Part shown: one piece after another, positions 35,384 through 43,738 of the stretch
Numbering within the stretch: position 1 is the first letter of the stretch
Layout of the letters: the number at the start of each line of letters is the position of its first letter
DNA from: Galactobacillus timonensis
GTDB lineage: Bacteria; Bacillota_I; Bacilli_A; Erysipelotrichales; Erysipelotrichaceae
Assembly (NCBI RefSeq): GCF_900240265.1
Contig: NZ_LT964739.1
Span: 613,948 to 677,947, forward strand
Reading direction: 5' to 3'
DNA: 64,000 nt
Program-made: the position numbers and the translations under genes
The notes under the pieces: model-generated
What the model was told of the DNA's origin: nothing
What the model saw: the letters and a program-made list of their open reading frames with translations, nothing else
Database searches by the model: none

Positions 35384-36934
35384 TCAATCCCATTTATAAA
35401 GCATCAGGATGCCGCGAATTGTATCTTCCAGATTTCTGTCACACTTGGCAATCGGAATCAGCGTATCTTCCGCCGCCCTGATATAGCCGTCATACGTGGC
35501 GAGCCGTGCCCAGTTTTCCAGATTACGCGGCGAAATGACGACATCGAGTTCTTCCTTTTCAATCTTCTTCTTGAGCTTGTGGTAGACGCTGATCATCTTG
35601 TTTACAACAGGTTCACATTCCGGTACCCGCGTCACGAGCATCCGGTGGATCGCTTCATCACTCAGCTCTGCCACCTCGATGATGCCGTTGAAACGGTTGT
35701 AGAGCGCCTGGTTCAGTTCCTTCGTGCCGAAGTAGCCGGCGTTCATCGTCGCAAAAAAGCGGAAGTTGCGATGGCGTCGAACCGTTTCACCATTATCCAG
35801 GCGCACAAAACCATTGTCATCGAGCAGAGAATTGAGAAAGGCAAGATGCTGGGGCTTCGCGAAGTTGATCTCCTCAAAGACAACGGCTCCGCCTTCGCGG
35901 ATCGCCTTCGTCACATAGCTTTCCCTGAAGATGATGCGATCATCCTGCGGAATATATTTGCCCAGAACGAATTCATCCAGATTCTCGGTACAGTTGATCG
36001 TATCCACGATCGGCAGACCGATCGTCTGACATATCAGCTTGCATGAGATCGTCTTGCCCGTACCGGCCGGCCCGTGCAGCAGCACTGCGAGCATGTCGCC
36101 GGAAGCGACGGCGCTGCAGACGCTGGCAAGATTGCCAGGAAGAACGAACTCACTGCCAAGATGCGGGATCAGACTCTTCTGTTCCTCAGAGAAGGCATCG
36201 GACGGGAAGGTGATGATCCTTGTCCGATCTTCCTCCTTCTTTGCCTCATTCCGATTCTGACGGATGACTGCCGTGCCGGCGACATAGGAATGGAGACCTT
36301 CGGTATCGAAGTCGGCCAGATCCATACAGGCAATTTCATACTGCTCATTCTTATGGTTCTGGTAGAAGTCTTCATGGATATTGACAAAGGTATCGGCCTC
36401 CGGATTTTCGGCAAAATTATCCATCAGTGAACGGAAGTCGGTGTTGGTCTCCATTTCCGCCGCCAGCAGTACCATGAACATCGGCAGCATTTTGTACTGC
36501 TCATCCAAATGGGTAATATCGCCTTCGATCCAGCGGCCGTTGATGTCATAGGCAGCGACCGTCACATTATGATCCTTGAACTGGGCCCGGTAGAAGGCAA
36601 CGGAATGATCAATCACATCATTGTCGTGATAGTCCTGCGGAACAAGGAACTGCAGGCGGAAGAGACTTCTGTTTTCGTCATACCAGTAATCTCCAAAGGG
36701 ATTTCCCACGGCCGCCGCCTGCATCATTGATGTAAAGAGAATGACAGATTCACCGATCGGCTGGCACAGCGATGTCGTACCCTTAAACGACTGGTTGTTG
36801 GGATGAACGTAATACTGCGTCGCATCCGAAAGATGATGAAATCCGAAGCCCCTGTATATTTCCTTCGAATTACTGCGGACACAATGATACGATGCCTTGA
36901 ACAAAGAGACGGGTTCCGTCGCACTTCTGTTCAT
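35384..36934 (-). CDS. MoxR/CobS-type AAA+ ATPase with a long unique N-terminus
   Basis: A 516-residue protein. Residues 1-240 match no family I know; they are acidic with mixed alpha/beta character and likely form a partner- or ligand-binding domain. Residues 255-510 form a MoxR-clade AAA+ module: Walker A GPAGTGKT (288-295), Walker B VVFEEIN (351-357), sensor 1 FFATMN (393-398), arginine-finger region NRF (413-415). MoxR ATPases use energy to insert cofactors or remodel targets together with VWA proteins. It leads the operon that continues with two Sel1 proteins and a VWA protein. Confidence 0.8.
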   Translation of the reverse strand: MNRSATEPVSLFKASYHCVRSNSKEIYRGFGFHHLSDATQYYVHPNNQSFKGTTSLCQPIGESVILFTSMMQAAAVGNPFGDYWYDENRSLFRLQFLVPQDYHDNDVIDHSVAFYRAQFKDHNVTVAAYDINGRWIEGDITHLDEQYKMLPMFMVLLAAEMETNTDFRSLMDNFAENPEADTFVNIHEDFYQNHKNEQYEIACMDLADFDTEGLHSYVAGTAVIRQNRNEAKKEEDRTRIITFPSDAFSEEQKSLIPHLGSEFVLPGNLASVCSAVASGDMLAVLLHGPAGTGKTISCKLICQTIGLPIVDTINCTENLDEFVLGKYIPQDDRIIFRESYVTKAIREGGAVVFEEINFAKPQHLAFLNSLLDDNGFVRLDNGETVRRHRNFRFFATMNAGYFGTKELNQALYNRFNGIIEVAELSDEAIHRMLVTRVPECEPVVNKMISVYHKLKKKIEKEELDVVISPRNLENWARLATYDGYIRAAEDTLIPIAKCDRNLEDTIRGILMLYKWD

Positions 36935-36982
36935 GATGATTTCTCCACTTCCTTTTCCACTATTCTAGCGCAGGCGGCGCAT

Positions 36983-37013
36983 AAAAAAGGCACCTGTCCT
37001 GCGGCAGGCGCCT
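36983..37013 (-). terminator. terminator of glmU-prs
   Basis: On the minus strand GGCGCCTG (37012-37005) pairs with CAGGTGCC (36996-36989), followed by TTTTTT. It lies about 28 bases after the prs stop. Confidence 0.9.
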
Positions 37014-37040
37014 GAATAAATAACGAATGATACGGATGAA

Positions 37041-38033
37041 TTACTTGACGGGCGACTCATCCGGTGTCGGATCATCATAGCGGTCATAGACACGGGATAC
37101 GGATGTGTGATTCTGAATCGCATCGATCGTCTCCGCCAGAACATCGGCCATCGAGAGCACCGTCACCTTCGTCGTCAGCTTCTTCTTTTCTTCTGACAGC
37201 GGGATCGTATCGGTGATCGCAATCTCCTTGATCGGCGACGCCTCAATCTTCTGCAGCGCATCACGCGAGAAGACACCGTGCGTAATACCGACATAGATAT
37301 CCTTCGCGCCGAAGTCCTTCAAAATACGTGAAGCTGCGCAAAGCGAACCGGCCGTATCACAGATATCATCCACGATGATACAGTTCTTGCCCTTCACATC
37401 ACCGATGACGCTGTTGGCTTCCACTTCATTCGGACGCGGACGGCGCTTATCAATGATCGCAATCGGCGCATTGTGCATGATCGTAGCCATGCGGCGTGCA
37501 CGGACAACTCCACCATGATCCGGCGAAACGACAACGAGATCGTCCAGCGGAATCTTCTTGTCCAGCATATAACGGCTCAGAATGGGAACTGCCGTCAGAT
37601 CATCGATCGGAATATCGAAGTAGCCCTGAATCTGTGCCGCATGCAGATCGACCGTCACAACGCGGTCCGCACCCGCAATCTGCAGAAGATTCGCAACCAG
37701 CTTCGCCGTAATCGGCTGATGCGCATCCGCCTTACGATCCTGACGCGCATATCCGTAGTATGGCATGATGACGTTGATTTCACCGGCACTTGCACGCTTC
37801 AGCGCATCGATGCAGACAAGGACTTCCATCAGATGCTCGGTCACAGGCGGGCATGTACTCTGAATAATGAAGACCGAACGGCCACGCACCGTCTCCTGCG
37901 GCGTAACCATGATTTCGCCGTCTGCGAAGTGTTCTACCTTGATGCGGCCCAGCGTCAGACCCAGTTTCTTGGCAATGCTTGCCGCAAGATCCGTAGAGCT
38001 GGTGAGAGCGAAGAGGACTGTTTCCTTAACCAT
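37041..38033 (-). CDS. prs: ribose-phosphate pyrophosphokinase
   Basis: A 330-residue PRPP synthase from the ATG at 38033, which overlaps the glmU stop by eight bases; a longer frame to 38090 would only duplicate glmU coding DNA. Visible are YYGYARQDRK (ATP-binding flexible loop), VTVDLHAAQIQGYF (metal/ATP site) and the PRPP-binding loop VDDICDTAGSL. It makes PRPP for nucleotide, histidine and tryptophan synthesis. The glmU-prs order is the same as in B. subtilis. Some residues in the central part (ITHGVFSRDALQKI) resemble Firmicute class I Prs. Confidence 0.93.
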   Translation of the reverse strand: MVKETVLFALTSSTDLAASIAKKLGLTLGRIKVEHFADGEIMVTPQETVRGRSVFIIQSTCPPVTEHLMEVLVCIDALKRASAGEINVIMPYYGYARQDRKADAHQPITAKLVANLLQIAGADRVVTVDLHAAQIQGYFDIPIDDLTAVPILSRYMLDKKIPLDDLVVVSPDHGGVVRARRMATIMHNAPIAIIDKRRPRPNEVEANSVIGDVKGKNCIIVDDICDTAGSLCAASRILKDFGAKDIYVGITHGVFSRDALQKIEASPIKEIAITDTIPLSEEKKKLTTKVTVLSMADVLAETIDAIQNHTSVSRVYDRYDDPTPDESPVK

Positions 38034-38973
38034 TTGACTTACCCCCGAGTTTTTGTGCAAAGGTCGTGTTATCTTCAATGTTGGTATCAACGATCGTTGA
38101 ACCGCCTAGAATTGTAACATGATTTCCTATATAGGTGCTCCCGTAGATTTCAGTGCAGGGATGAATTACAACATCATGTCCAAATGTCACATACGGACCA
38201 ATGTAGGTCGTATCCGGATCGATCATCGTTACGCCTGCCTTCATCCATTTTTCATTGATTCTGTGCTGCAGCCATTTGGAGGCACGGGCCAGTTCCACGT
38301 TGTCATTGACCCCTTCCACCTCTTCGCGGTTGCCTGCCGTTACGGCCTTCACCTTCCAGCCGTGTTCGCGGAAGATCGCGACAAGGTCCGTAATGTAATA
38401 TTCCTTCTGGGCATTGTCATTGCGCAGCTCCTTTAATCCTGCGAAGAGCTTCTCGTTGTTAAAGGCATAGATGCCGGTATTGATCTCATTGATCTTCTTT
38501 TCTTCCGGCGTCGCATCCTTTGCTTCGACGATCCGTTCCACTTCTCCGTTGGCTCCGCGCACAATGCGCCCGTAGCTGCCCGCATCGTCCAGCTTCACTG
38601 TCAGCACGGACATATCCGCATCCGCAATCGACTCAAAGAGCCTTTGCAGCGTTTCCGGCTGAATCGTCGGCGCATCGCCGTTGATCACAAGAGTCACTCC
38701 GCGTTCCTCCGCCAGCTGGCGTGCCTGCATGACGGCATGCCCTGTTCCAAGCTGCGGCTCCTGCAGGGCAAATTCACACTGTCCCGCCAGCGCCTTTTCC
38801 ACTTCCTCGTGCCGGTAGCCCGTGACCGTCACAATCCGGTCTGCTCCGGCTTCACGAAGCGAATGAACAATGAGCTCCGCCATCGGAACTCCGAGAATCT
38901 GATGCAGCACCTTCGGGGTATCGGACTTCATCCGCGTCCCCTTGCCGGCCGCCATAACAATCGCATTCTTCAT
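38026..38973 (-). CDS. glmU: GlmU-like UDP-GlcNAc pyrophosphorylase lacking the acetyltransferase half
   Basis: A 315-residue protein from the ATG at 38973. The N-terminal uridylyltransferase domain is complete: VMAAGKGTRMKSDTPKVLH (nucleotide loop), GTGHAVMQA, VINGDAPTI and INTGIYAFN. After residue 240 only about three left-handed beta-helix turns follow (TYIGPYVTFGHDVVIHPCTEIYGS...). The chain stops inside the prs start codon, 130-140 residues short of full-length GlmU (about 456), so the catalytic histidine and acetyl-CoA site of the acetyltransferase are absent. Another enzyme must acetylate GlcN-1-P, or this protein works on a different sugar phosphate. Confidence 0.85.
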   Translation of the reverse strand: MKNAIVMAAGKGTRMKSDTPKVLHQILGVPMAELIVHSLREAGADRIVTVTGYRHEEVEKALAGQCEFALQEPQLGTGHAVMQARQLAEERGVTLVINGDAPTIQPETLQRLFESIADADMSVLTVKLDDAGSYGRIVRGANGEVERIVEAKDATPEEKKINEINTGIYAFNNEKLFAGLKELRNDNAQKEYYITDLVAIFREHGWKVKAVTAGNREEVEGVNDNVELARASKWLQHRINEKWMKAGVTMIDPDTTYIGPYVTFGHDVVIHPCTEIYGSTYIGNHVTILGGSTIVDTNIEDNTTFAQKLGGKSNG

Positions 38974-39073
38974 ATCCTGTTTTTCACCATCCGTAAGACA
39001 ACAACCATTATAGAAGGTTCTCATTCCATCGCCACCCAAAGCATACTACTGTCAATTTTCCATTTCCTTTTTC

Positions 39074-39079
39074 TATAAT
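39074..39079 (+). promoter_or_regulatory. -10 element of bcp-yaaA
   Basis: A consensus TATAAT lies 20 bases before the bcp ATG, with AAGGAG in between. The -35 region (TGTCAA at 18 bases) is weak, so an activator or a PerR/Fur-like control is possible. Confidence 0.5.
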
Positions 39080-39099
39080 CACATTGTAAGGAGACTATT

Positions 39100-39552
39100 A
39101 TGCTCAATCCAGGTACCGAAGCACCCGATTTCACCCTCAACGACCAGAACGGAACACCGCGTTCCCTCCACGAATTCCGCGGAAAGAAAGTCGTTCTCTA
39201 CTTCTATCCCAAGGATATGACATCCGGCTGCACCAAGCAGGCATGCGGCTTTGCCGAACTGTATCCCCACTTTCAGGAAAAGGATGCCGTCGTCATCGGC
39301 GTCAGTAAAGATTCTGTCGCCTCGCACCGCAAGTTTACGGACAAGTACGGACTTCCGTTCATTCTGCTGGCGGATCCCGACACCACTGTTCTGCAGCAGT
39401 ACGGCGTCTGGCAGGAAAAACAAATGTACGGACGCAGCTATATGGGCGTCGTACGTACGACCTATCTTATTGATGAAAACGGCGTCATTGTAAAGGTGAT
39501 GGCAAAGGTCAATGCCTCGAGCAATCCGGCCGACATGCTCGCATTGCTATGA
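39100..39552 (+). CDS. bcp: thiol peroxidase Bcp (peroxiredoxin)
   Basis: A 150-residue atypical two-cysteine peroxiredoxin of the BCP/PrxQ class. The peroxidatic Cys44 and resolving Cys49 are in FYPKDMTSGCTKQACGF, the standard C-x4-C spacing. The thioredoxin-like start (APDFTLNDQNG) and the RTTYLIDENGVI strand are present. It reduces hydrogen peroxide and organic peroxides with electrons from thioredoxin. yaaA overlaps by four bases, making a two-gene peroxide defence operon. Confidence 0.94.
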   Translation: MLNPGTEAPDFTLNDQNGTPRSLHEFRGKKVVLYFYPKDMTSGCTKQACGFAELYPHFQEKDAVVIGVSKDSVASHRKFTDKYGLPFILLADPDTTVLQQYGVWQEKQMYGRSYMGVVRTTYLIDENGVIVKVMAKVNASSNPADMLALL

Positions 39553-40289
39553 AGGTGATCATTTCCCCCGCCAAGAAGATGAAGATCGAGGAAGACATCG
39601 AATGGAAAACCGTCCCTGTCTTCCTTTCTGATGCCCAAAAGCTCCAGAACACAATCAACGACCTCTCCAGCAGTGAAAAGAAAGCGATGTGGAACTGCAG
39701 CGACGCCATTGCCAAAGACAGTGAGCGGATCTTTGCGCACATGGATCTGAATGCAGGTCAAACACCAGCCTTATTTTCCTATAACGGCATCCAGTATCAG
39801 AACATGGCGCCGGAAGCCTTTACTACGGATGAACTGGACTGGCTCCAGGATCATCTGCGCATTCTCTCGGGATTCTATGGGGTACTGAAGCCGTTCGATG
39901 GCATCGTACCCTACCGCCTCGAGATGCAGGCAAAGCTGAACATTGACGGACACACCAGTCTCTACCACTTCTGGGGAAGAAAACTGTACCAGGAAGTGAT
40001 GGACGACAGCCACGTCCTGATCAATCTTGCCTCGAAGGAGTACAGCGACGCCATCACACCATACATTGATCAGACAAATGGCGATCGCCTCATCAACATC
40101 ATCTTCGGCGTCCAACATGATCAAAAAATTACGATGCCGAGTGTCTATGCCAAAATGGCAAGGGGAAGATTTGTCCGCTGGATGGCAGAGAATCAGATTG
40201 AAGATATCAGCGACTTTGCTAAGTTCAATGACGGTTATACCTTCAGCCCGGACCACTCAGATGAAATGACACTCGTATTTCTGCAGTAG
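39549..40289 (+). CDS. yaaA: peroxide stress protein YaaA
   Basis: A 246-residue DUF328/UPF0246 protein, starting MKVIISPAKKM and containing SYNGIQYQNM, LRILSGFYGVLKPFDGIVPYRLEMQAKL and a central FWGRKL. In E. coli, YaaA limits free iron and protects DNA under hydrogen peroxide stress. It is co-translated with bcp (ATGA overlap), a pairing that fits this role. Mobile-element debris begins immediately after its stop. Confidence 0.93.
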   Translation: MKVIISPAKKMKIEEDIEWKTVPVFLSDAQKLQNTINDLSSSEKKAMWNCSDAIAKDSERIFAHMDLNAGQTPALFSYNGIQYQNMAPEAFTTDELDWLQDHLRILSGFYGVLKPFDGIVPYRLEMQAKLNIDGHTSLYHFWGRKLYQEVMDDSHVLINLASKEYSDAITPYIDQTNGDRLINIIFGVQHDQKITMPSVYAKMARGRFVRWMAENQIEDISDFAKFNDGYTFSPDHSDEMTLVFLQ

Positions 40290-40299
40290 CCGGAACCGG

Positions 40300-40860
40300 T
40301 ACGCTGCAATTAATGGTTACAAGAAAGTGCACATTCCGCACTACCGCACGAAAGGCGGAAAGTATCTGCTGGTGTTGTCAACGAATGCGATCAACATCAG
40401 AAACGGCAATCTGATCGTTCCGATGAGTCGTACGTTTTCAAAGCAGCATCCGGATCTGGATTCCATACGCATTCCGGTACCTGAAAGAATTTCAGGCAGG
40501 CACATCGCTGAAGTACGCATCGTGCCCGTTCTGAACGGCAAGGCACTGAAGATTCAGTACTGCTACGAGCAGGAAGAGGAGCCGCAGAATCTGAATGCGG
40601 ACAATGTATTAGCCATTGATGTCGGTCTCGATAATCTTGCGTCATGTGTAACAACCACGGGGACGTCCTTCATCGTTGACGGACGTAAGCTCAAATCAAT
40701 GAACCAGTGGTACAACAAGCAGATTGCACACTACGCATCGATCAAAGACCATCAGAACATCAAAGGCTTTACAGCCCGTATGAGCCGCATCACAGACAAG
40801 CGTAACCGGCAGGTGACAGACTACATGCACAAGGCTGCACGCCATGTCGTTGATTATTGA
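40300..40860 (+). pseudogene. TnpB (IS200/IS605 OrfB) remnant
   Basis: An internal piece of a TnpB RNA-guided nuclease: INGYKKVHIPHYRTKGGKY, NIRNGNLIVPMS, then the RuvC-I block VLAIDVGLDNLASCVTTTG and KLKSMNQWYNKQIA. The N-terminal domain is cut off near the yaaA stop. The frame ends at DYMHKAARHVVDY, before the RuvC-II glutamate, the zinc finger and the RuvC-III aspartate. It is thus inactive. No TnpA gene and no right-end guide-RNA region can be recognised; the sequence after the break is the 33-base repeat region. Confidence 0.85.
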
Positions 40861-40863
40861 ATG

Positions 40864-40962
40864 CACACTTTTCGGCGCGCCTTTCCTTCAAAATTACACA
40901 CTTTTTGTTACGAGTTTTAGACCATTAATTCCATTTTTCTGCACGAGTTTTTTGTGTATCAT
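40864..40962 (+). repeat. degenerate 33-bp tandem repeat, interrupted by the IS1182-type element
   Basis: Three consecutive 33-base units start at 40864, 40897 and 40930. A fourth lies at 42788-42820 beyond the IS and is in register once the insertion and its duplicated 9 bases are removed. Units 2 and 4 share 21 of 22 bases (CACACTTTTTGTWACGAGTTTT) and ACGAGTTTT recurs at exact 33-base intervals in units 2-4. The first unit shares only the CACACTTTT start. Function unknown. Confidence 0.6.
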
Positions 40963-41165
40963 GAGGGTGCTGAAAAAGTGCGGTTATCGAATAGCCGATT
41001 ATACATCACCCATTAACCTATGAGCTGCTTGGACACGGATATCCAATCCAAAATGATAAGCGCGTAATCTGAATCAATGCGATGATTATGCGCTTTTTCT
41101 TCACATTTTGGTTGAAAAACATGCATGCATGGTATACAATGTGTCTATACTCCGGAGGTGTCTTT

Positions 41166-42662
41166 ATGTTAAGAATGATTGATTTGCCCCAGTTGGATCT
41201 TGGCTCTTATAACGGGCTCTACGATATTCTGATCCCTGGAGATAACTTCTGGCGTCAGATGAACGAAACGATTGACTTCTCTTTTGTTGCTAAAGAAGTT
41301 CAGAAGAACTACAGCGACTGTATGGGCAGAACTGCAGCTGATCCGGTACTGCTGTTCAAATATCTGCTTCTTAAGACCGCACGTAAGCTCAGTGATCGTG
41401 ATCTGATTGAAAGAGTCCGATATGACATGGAAATGAAATACTTTCTGGGCTACAGGCCTGAGGAAACTGAATTCATTGATCCGAGCCTGCTTACCAAATT
41501 CCGCAGAACCAGACTCAAGGATACCGATCTGCTGGATGTGCTGATTGGCAAGACTGTTGAAATCGGGAAGAAGAAAGGAGTCATTCATGATCATGAAAAG
41601 ATCATCGTCGATTCCACTCATACCAATGCACTATACCAGCATATTTCTCCGCGTGAGGAACTGATCAGGCGGGCAAAGGAACTGAGAAAGTCTGTATATG
41701 CAGCGGATGAAACCATGAAGGACAGAATGCCGAAGAAGCGGGAAAGCAGCGGTCTTCTGGAGGATGAAATCGAATACTGCAAGGAACTGCTGGATCTGAT
41801 CGCTTCAGATGAGCGGCTTCAGAAGATACCGGATATCCAGGAACGTCTCAATTACCTGAAAGAAGGAGTTGAAGACACGAGAGAACAGCTGGAATTCTCC
41901 AGAGATCCGGATGCGAAAGTGGGACACAAGACTGCAGACACTTCCTTCTTCGGGTATAAGACGCATATTGCCATGACCACGGACAGAGTCATTGTGAGTG
42001 CAGCAGTGACAACCGGAGAGAAACATGACGGCAAGCAGGCGGCAGATCTGATTGAGAAAGCAGAAGACGCAGGAGTAACCGTAGACGCTCTGATTGGTGA
42101 TGGCGCATATTCCGAGAAAGACAATATTGAATACACCTCAGAAAAAGGAATTAAGCTGGCATCAAAGCTGAGTGAGAATGTTCTGCATGGAAGCCGGGAG
42201 AAAAAGTTTGAGTTCAACAAGGATGCCGGGATGTATGTATGCCCGGCAGGACATATGGCAGTCAGAAAAAGCAAAGGCGGTCAGGAGAAAGCAGCGAATG
42301 GTTCTGATACAAAAGTAGTTACCTATTTCTTCGATGTAGAGAAATGCAGAAACTGTCCTTTGCGAAACGGCTGTTACAAGGAAGGTGCGAAGTCTAAAAC
42401 CTACTCGGTAAAGATCAAATCAGATACGCATATTGCTCAGATGGATTACATGAAATCAGATGAATTCAGAGAACTATATGCTGAGCGATACAAGATCGAG
42501 GCTAAGAATGCGGAACTGAAGCAGACCCTCGATTATGGAAATGCCCATGCGTGTGGAATGAGCGGAATGACGATACAGGCAGCAGTATCGATTTTTTTTG
42601 TGAACCTGAAGAGGATAAAAACACTGGAAACCAGCGTTAAGGGAGCACCAGATAAGGAATAA
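41166..42662 (+). CDS. IS1182-family transposase
   Basis: A 498-residue DDE transposase. The N-terminal DUF772-type segment (DPVLLFKYLLLKTARKLSDRDLIERV, YFLGYRPEE) is followed by the catalytic region (IIVDSTHTNA, VGHKTADTSFFGYKTHIAMT, LIGDGAYSEKDN) and a C-terminal DDE part with zinc-like cysteines (CRNCPLRNGC) and YKIEAKNAELKQTLDYGNA. An upstream start at 41082 is open, but the ATG at 41166 follows CCGGAGG and gives the family length. The gene is intact. Confidence 0.92.
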   Translation: MLRMIDLPQLDLGSYNGLYDILIPGDNFWRQMNETIDFSFVAKEVQKNYSDCMGRTAADPVLLFKYLLLKTARKLSDRDLIERVRYDMEMKYFLGYRPEETEFIDPSLLTKFRRTRLKDTDLLDVLIGKTVEIGKKKGVIHDHEKIIVDSTHTNALYQHISPREELIRRAKELRKSVYAADETMKDRMPKKRESSGLLEDEIEYCKELLDLIASDERLQKIPDIQERLNYLKEGVEDTREQLEFSRDPDAKVGHKTADTSFFGYKTHIAMTTDRVIVSAAVTTGEKHDGKQAADLIEKAEDAGVTVDALIGDGAYSEKDNIEYTSEKGIKLASKLSENVLHGSREKKFEFNKDAGMYVCPAGHMAVRKSKGGQEKAANGSDTKVVTYFFDVEKCRNCPLRNGCYKEGAKSKTYSVKIKSDTHIAQMDYMKSDEFRELYAERYKIEAKNAELKQTLDYGNAHACGMSGMTIQAAVSIFFVNLKRIKTLETSVKGAPDKE

Positions 42663-42700
42663 TCCTTTATGATCCTCACGATATTCCACTGAAAAAAAGA

Positions 42701-42735
42701 AAATCCTGGCCAGTATCAGAACCGGTCAGGATTCT
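42701..42735 (+). terminator. hairpin inside the IS1182 right end
   Basis: AATCCTGGCC and GGTCAGGATT can form a stem of about ten pairs (one G-U), about 40 bases after the transposase stop. No long T-run follows, so it may be a weak terminator or a subterminal structure of the element. Confidence 0.4.
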
Positions 42736-42883
42736 CATCCAAAATTTTGTTTACAATCCCTACTTTGTCAGCAGACTCGTGTATCATCACACTTTTTGTA
42801 ACGAGTTTTGCAAAAGAAAAGCCATACCCGCATAAATCATCAGGCACAGCTTCAGTAATCACGAACACGAAACATCTATATTT

Positions 42884-43738
42884 CTATACCGCTGATCGTG
42901 CCAAGATCCGCGTCATACGCGTAAAATAGCCGCGCTGGCGCATCGTATCACAGGCATCGTTCAACAGCCGGCGCGATTGCGTAATACCAAACACCGTTGA
43001 GCCGGAGCCTGACATCAGTACGCCATCAAAGCCAAAGTCCGTCAGTTCCTGCTTCACCTTTTTGATTTCCGGCACAAGGTCCATCGACACATCTTCCAGC
43101 GAATTGGCTAGACGCCTAACAACGCCAGCATAATCCCCCTCGATCAGCGCCTGCCGCATCCCGTCCACATCCGGATGCACCGGTGTCTCCAGCTCATCAA
43201 ACTTCTGAAAGGCAAGAGCCGTCGAAACACCGCGCTTCGGCTTCACCAGCAGCACATGGAAGTCAGGGTGGCAGACAAACGGCTCAATCACCTCGCCCGT
43301 TCCTTCCACCAGTGCCGGCTGATTCAGTACGCAGAACGGTACGTCAGAGCCTACCGACCGTGCCGCTTTCACCATATCGTTACGTGTCATATGAAGATGT
43401 TCCATCCGGTTGAGCATGCGGATGGCGGCCGCTGCGTCGGCGCTTCCGCCTGCGAGGCCGGCCTGTGTCGGTATGTGCTTCTCTAATACACAGGCATATT
43501 CCGAATCAAAATGATACATGTCCCGCAATACGCTGATCGCCTTGATCACCGTATTTTTTTCATCCACCGGAAGATAGGAGCGGTTTAAGCGCAGGCTCGT
43601 CTCTTCGGCACGTGTCATCTCCAGTACATCATAGAAATCAATCGGTACCATGATCATCCTGAGATCGTGATAACCGTCCTTCCGCCCCTTGACAACATCC
43701 AGACAGAGATTGATTTTCGCATACGCACGCTCTTTCAT
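42884..43738 (-). CDS. ispE: 4-diphosphocytidyl-2-C-methyl-D-erythritol kinase
   Basis: A 284-residue GHMP kinase of the non-mevalonate (MEP) isoprenoid pathway. The first conserved segment is AYAKINLCLDV, the ATP-binding glycine loop is PTQAGLAGGSADAAAAIR, and the third motif is VLMSGSGSTVFGI. It phosphorylates CDP-methylerythritol. The start overlaps the ksgA stop by four bases. It is the last gene of the mnmE-tatD-rnmV-ksgA-ispE run; the order ksgA-(yabG-veg)-ispE is known from Bacilli. Confidence 0.94.
   Translation of the reverse strand: MKERAYAKINLCLDVVKGRKDGYHDLRMIMVPIDFYDVLEMTRAEETSLRLNRSYLPVDEKNTVIKAISVLRDMYHFDSEYACVLEKHIPTQAGLAGGSADAAAAIRMLNRMEHLHMTRNDMVKAARSVGSDVPFCVLNQPALVEGTGEVIEPFVCHPDFHVLLVKPKRGVSTALAFQKFDELETPVHPDVDGMRQALIEGDYAGVVRRLANSLEDVSMDLVPEIKKVKQELTDFGFDGVLMSGSGSTVFGITQSRRLLNDACDTMRQRGYFTRMTRILARSAV

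Larger units (their letters stand above)
40963..42778 (+). mobile_element. IS1182-family insertion sequence with 9-bp target duplication
   Basis: The ends form imperfect inverted repeats (about 17 of 23 matching; GAGnnTGCTGAnAAAGTnnGG). GTGTATCAT occurs directly before the left end (40954-40962) and directly after the right end (42779-42787), the signature of a target-site duplication. One intact transposase gene fills the element. Removing the element and one copy of the duplication restores a regular 33-base repeat. Confidence 0.88.

Noticed and set aside
34625..36046. 473-codon open frame on the plus strand
   Set aside because: Antisense to the Sel1 and MoxR genes, which have clear motifs.
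40864..42820. CRISPR array
   Set aside because: The 33-base units diverge throughout instead of alternating conserved repeats and unique spacers, and no cas gene is present.
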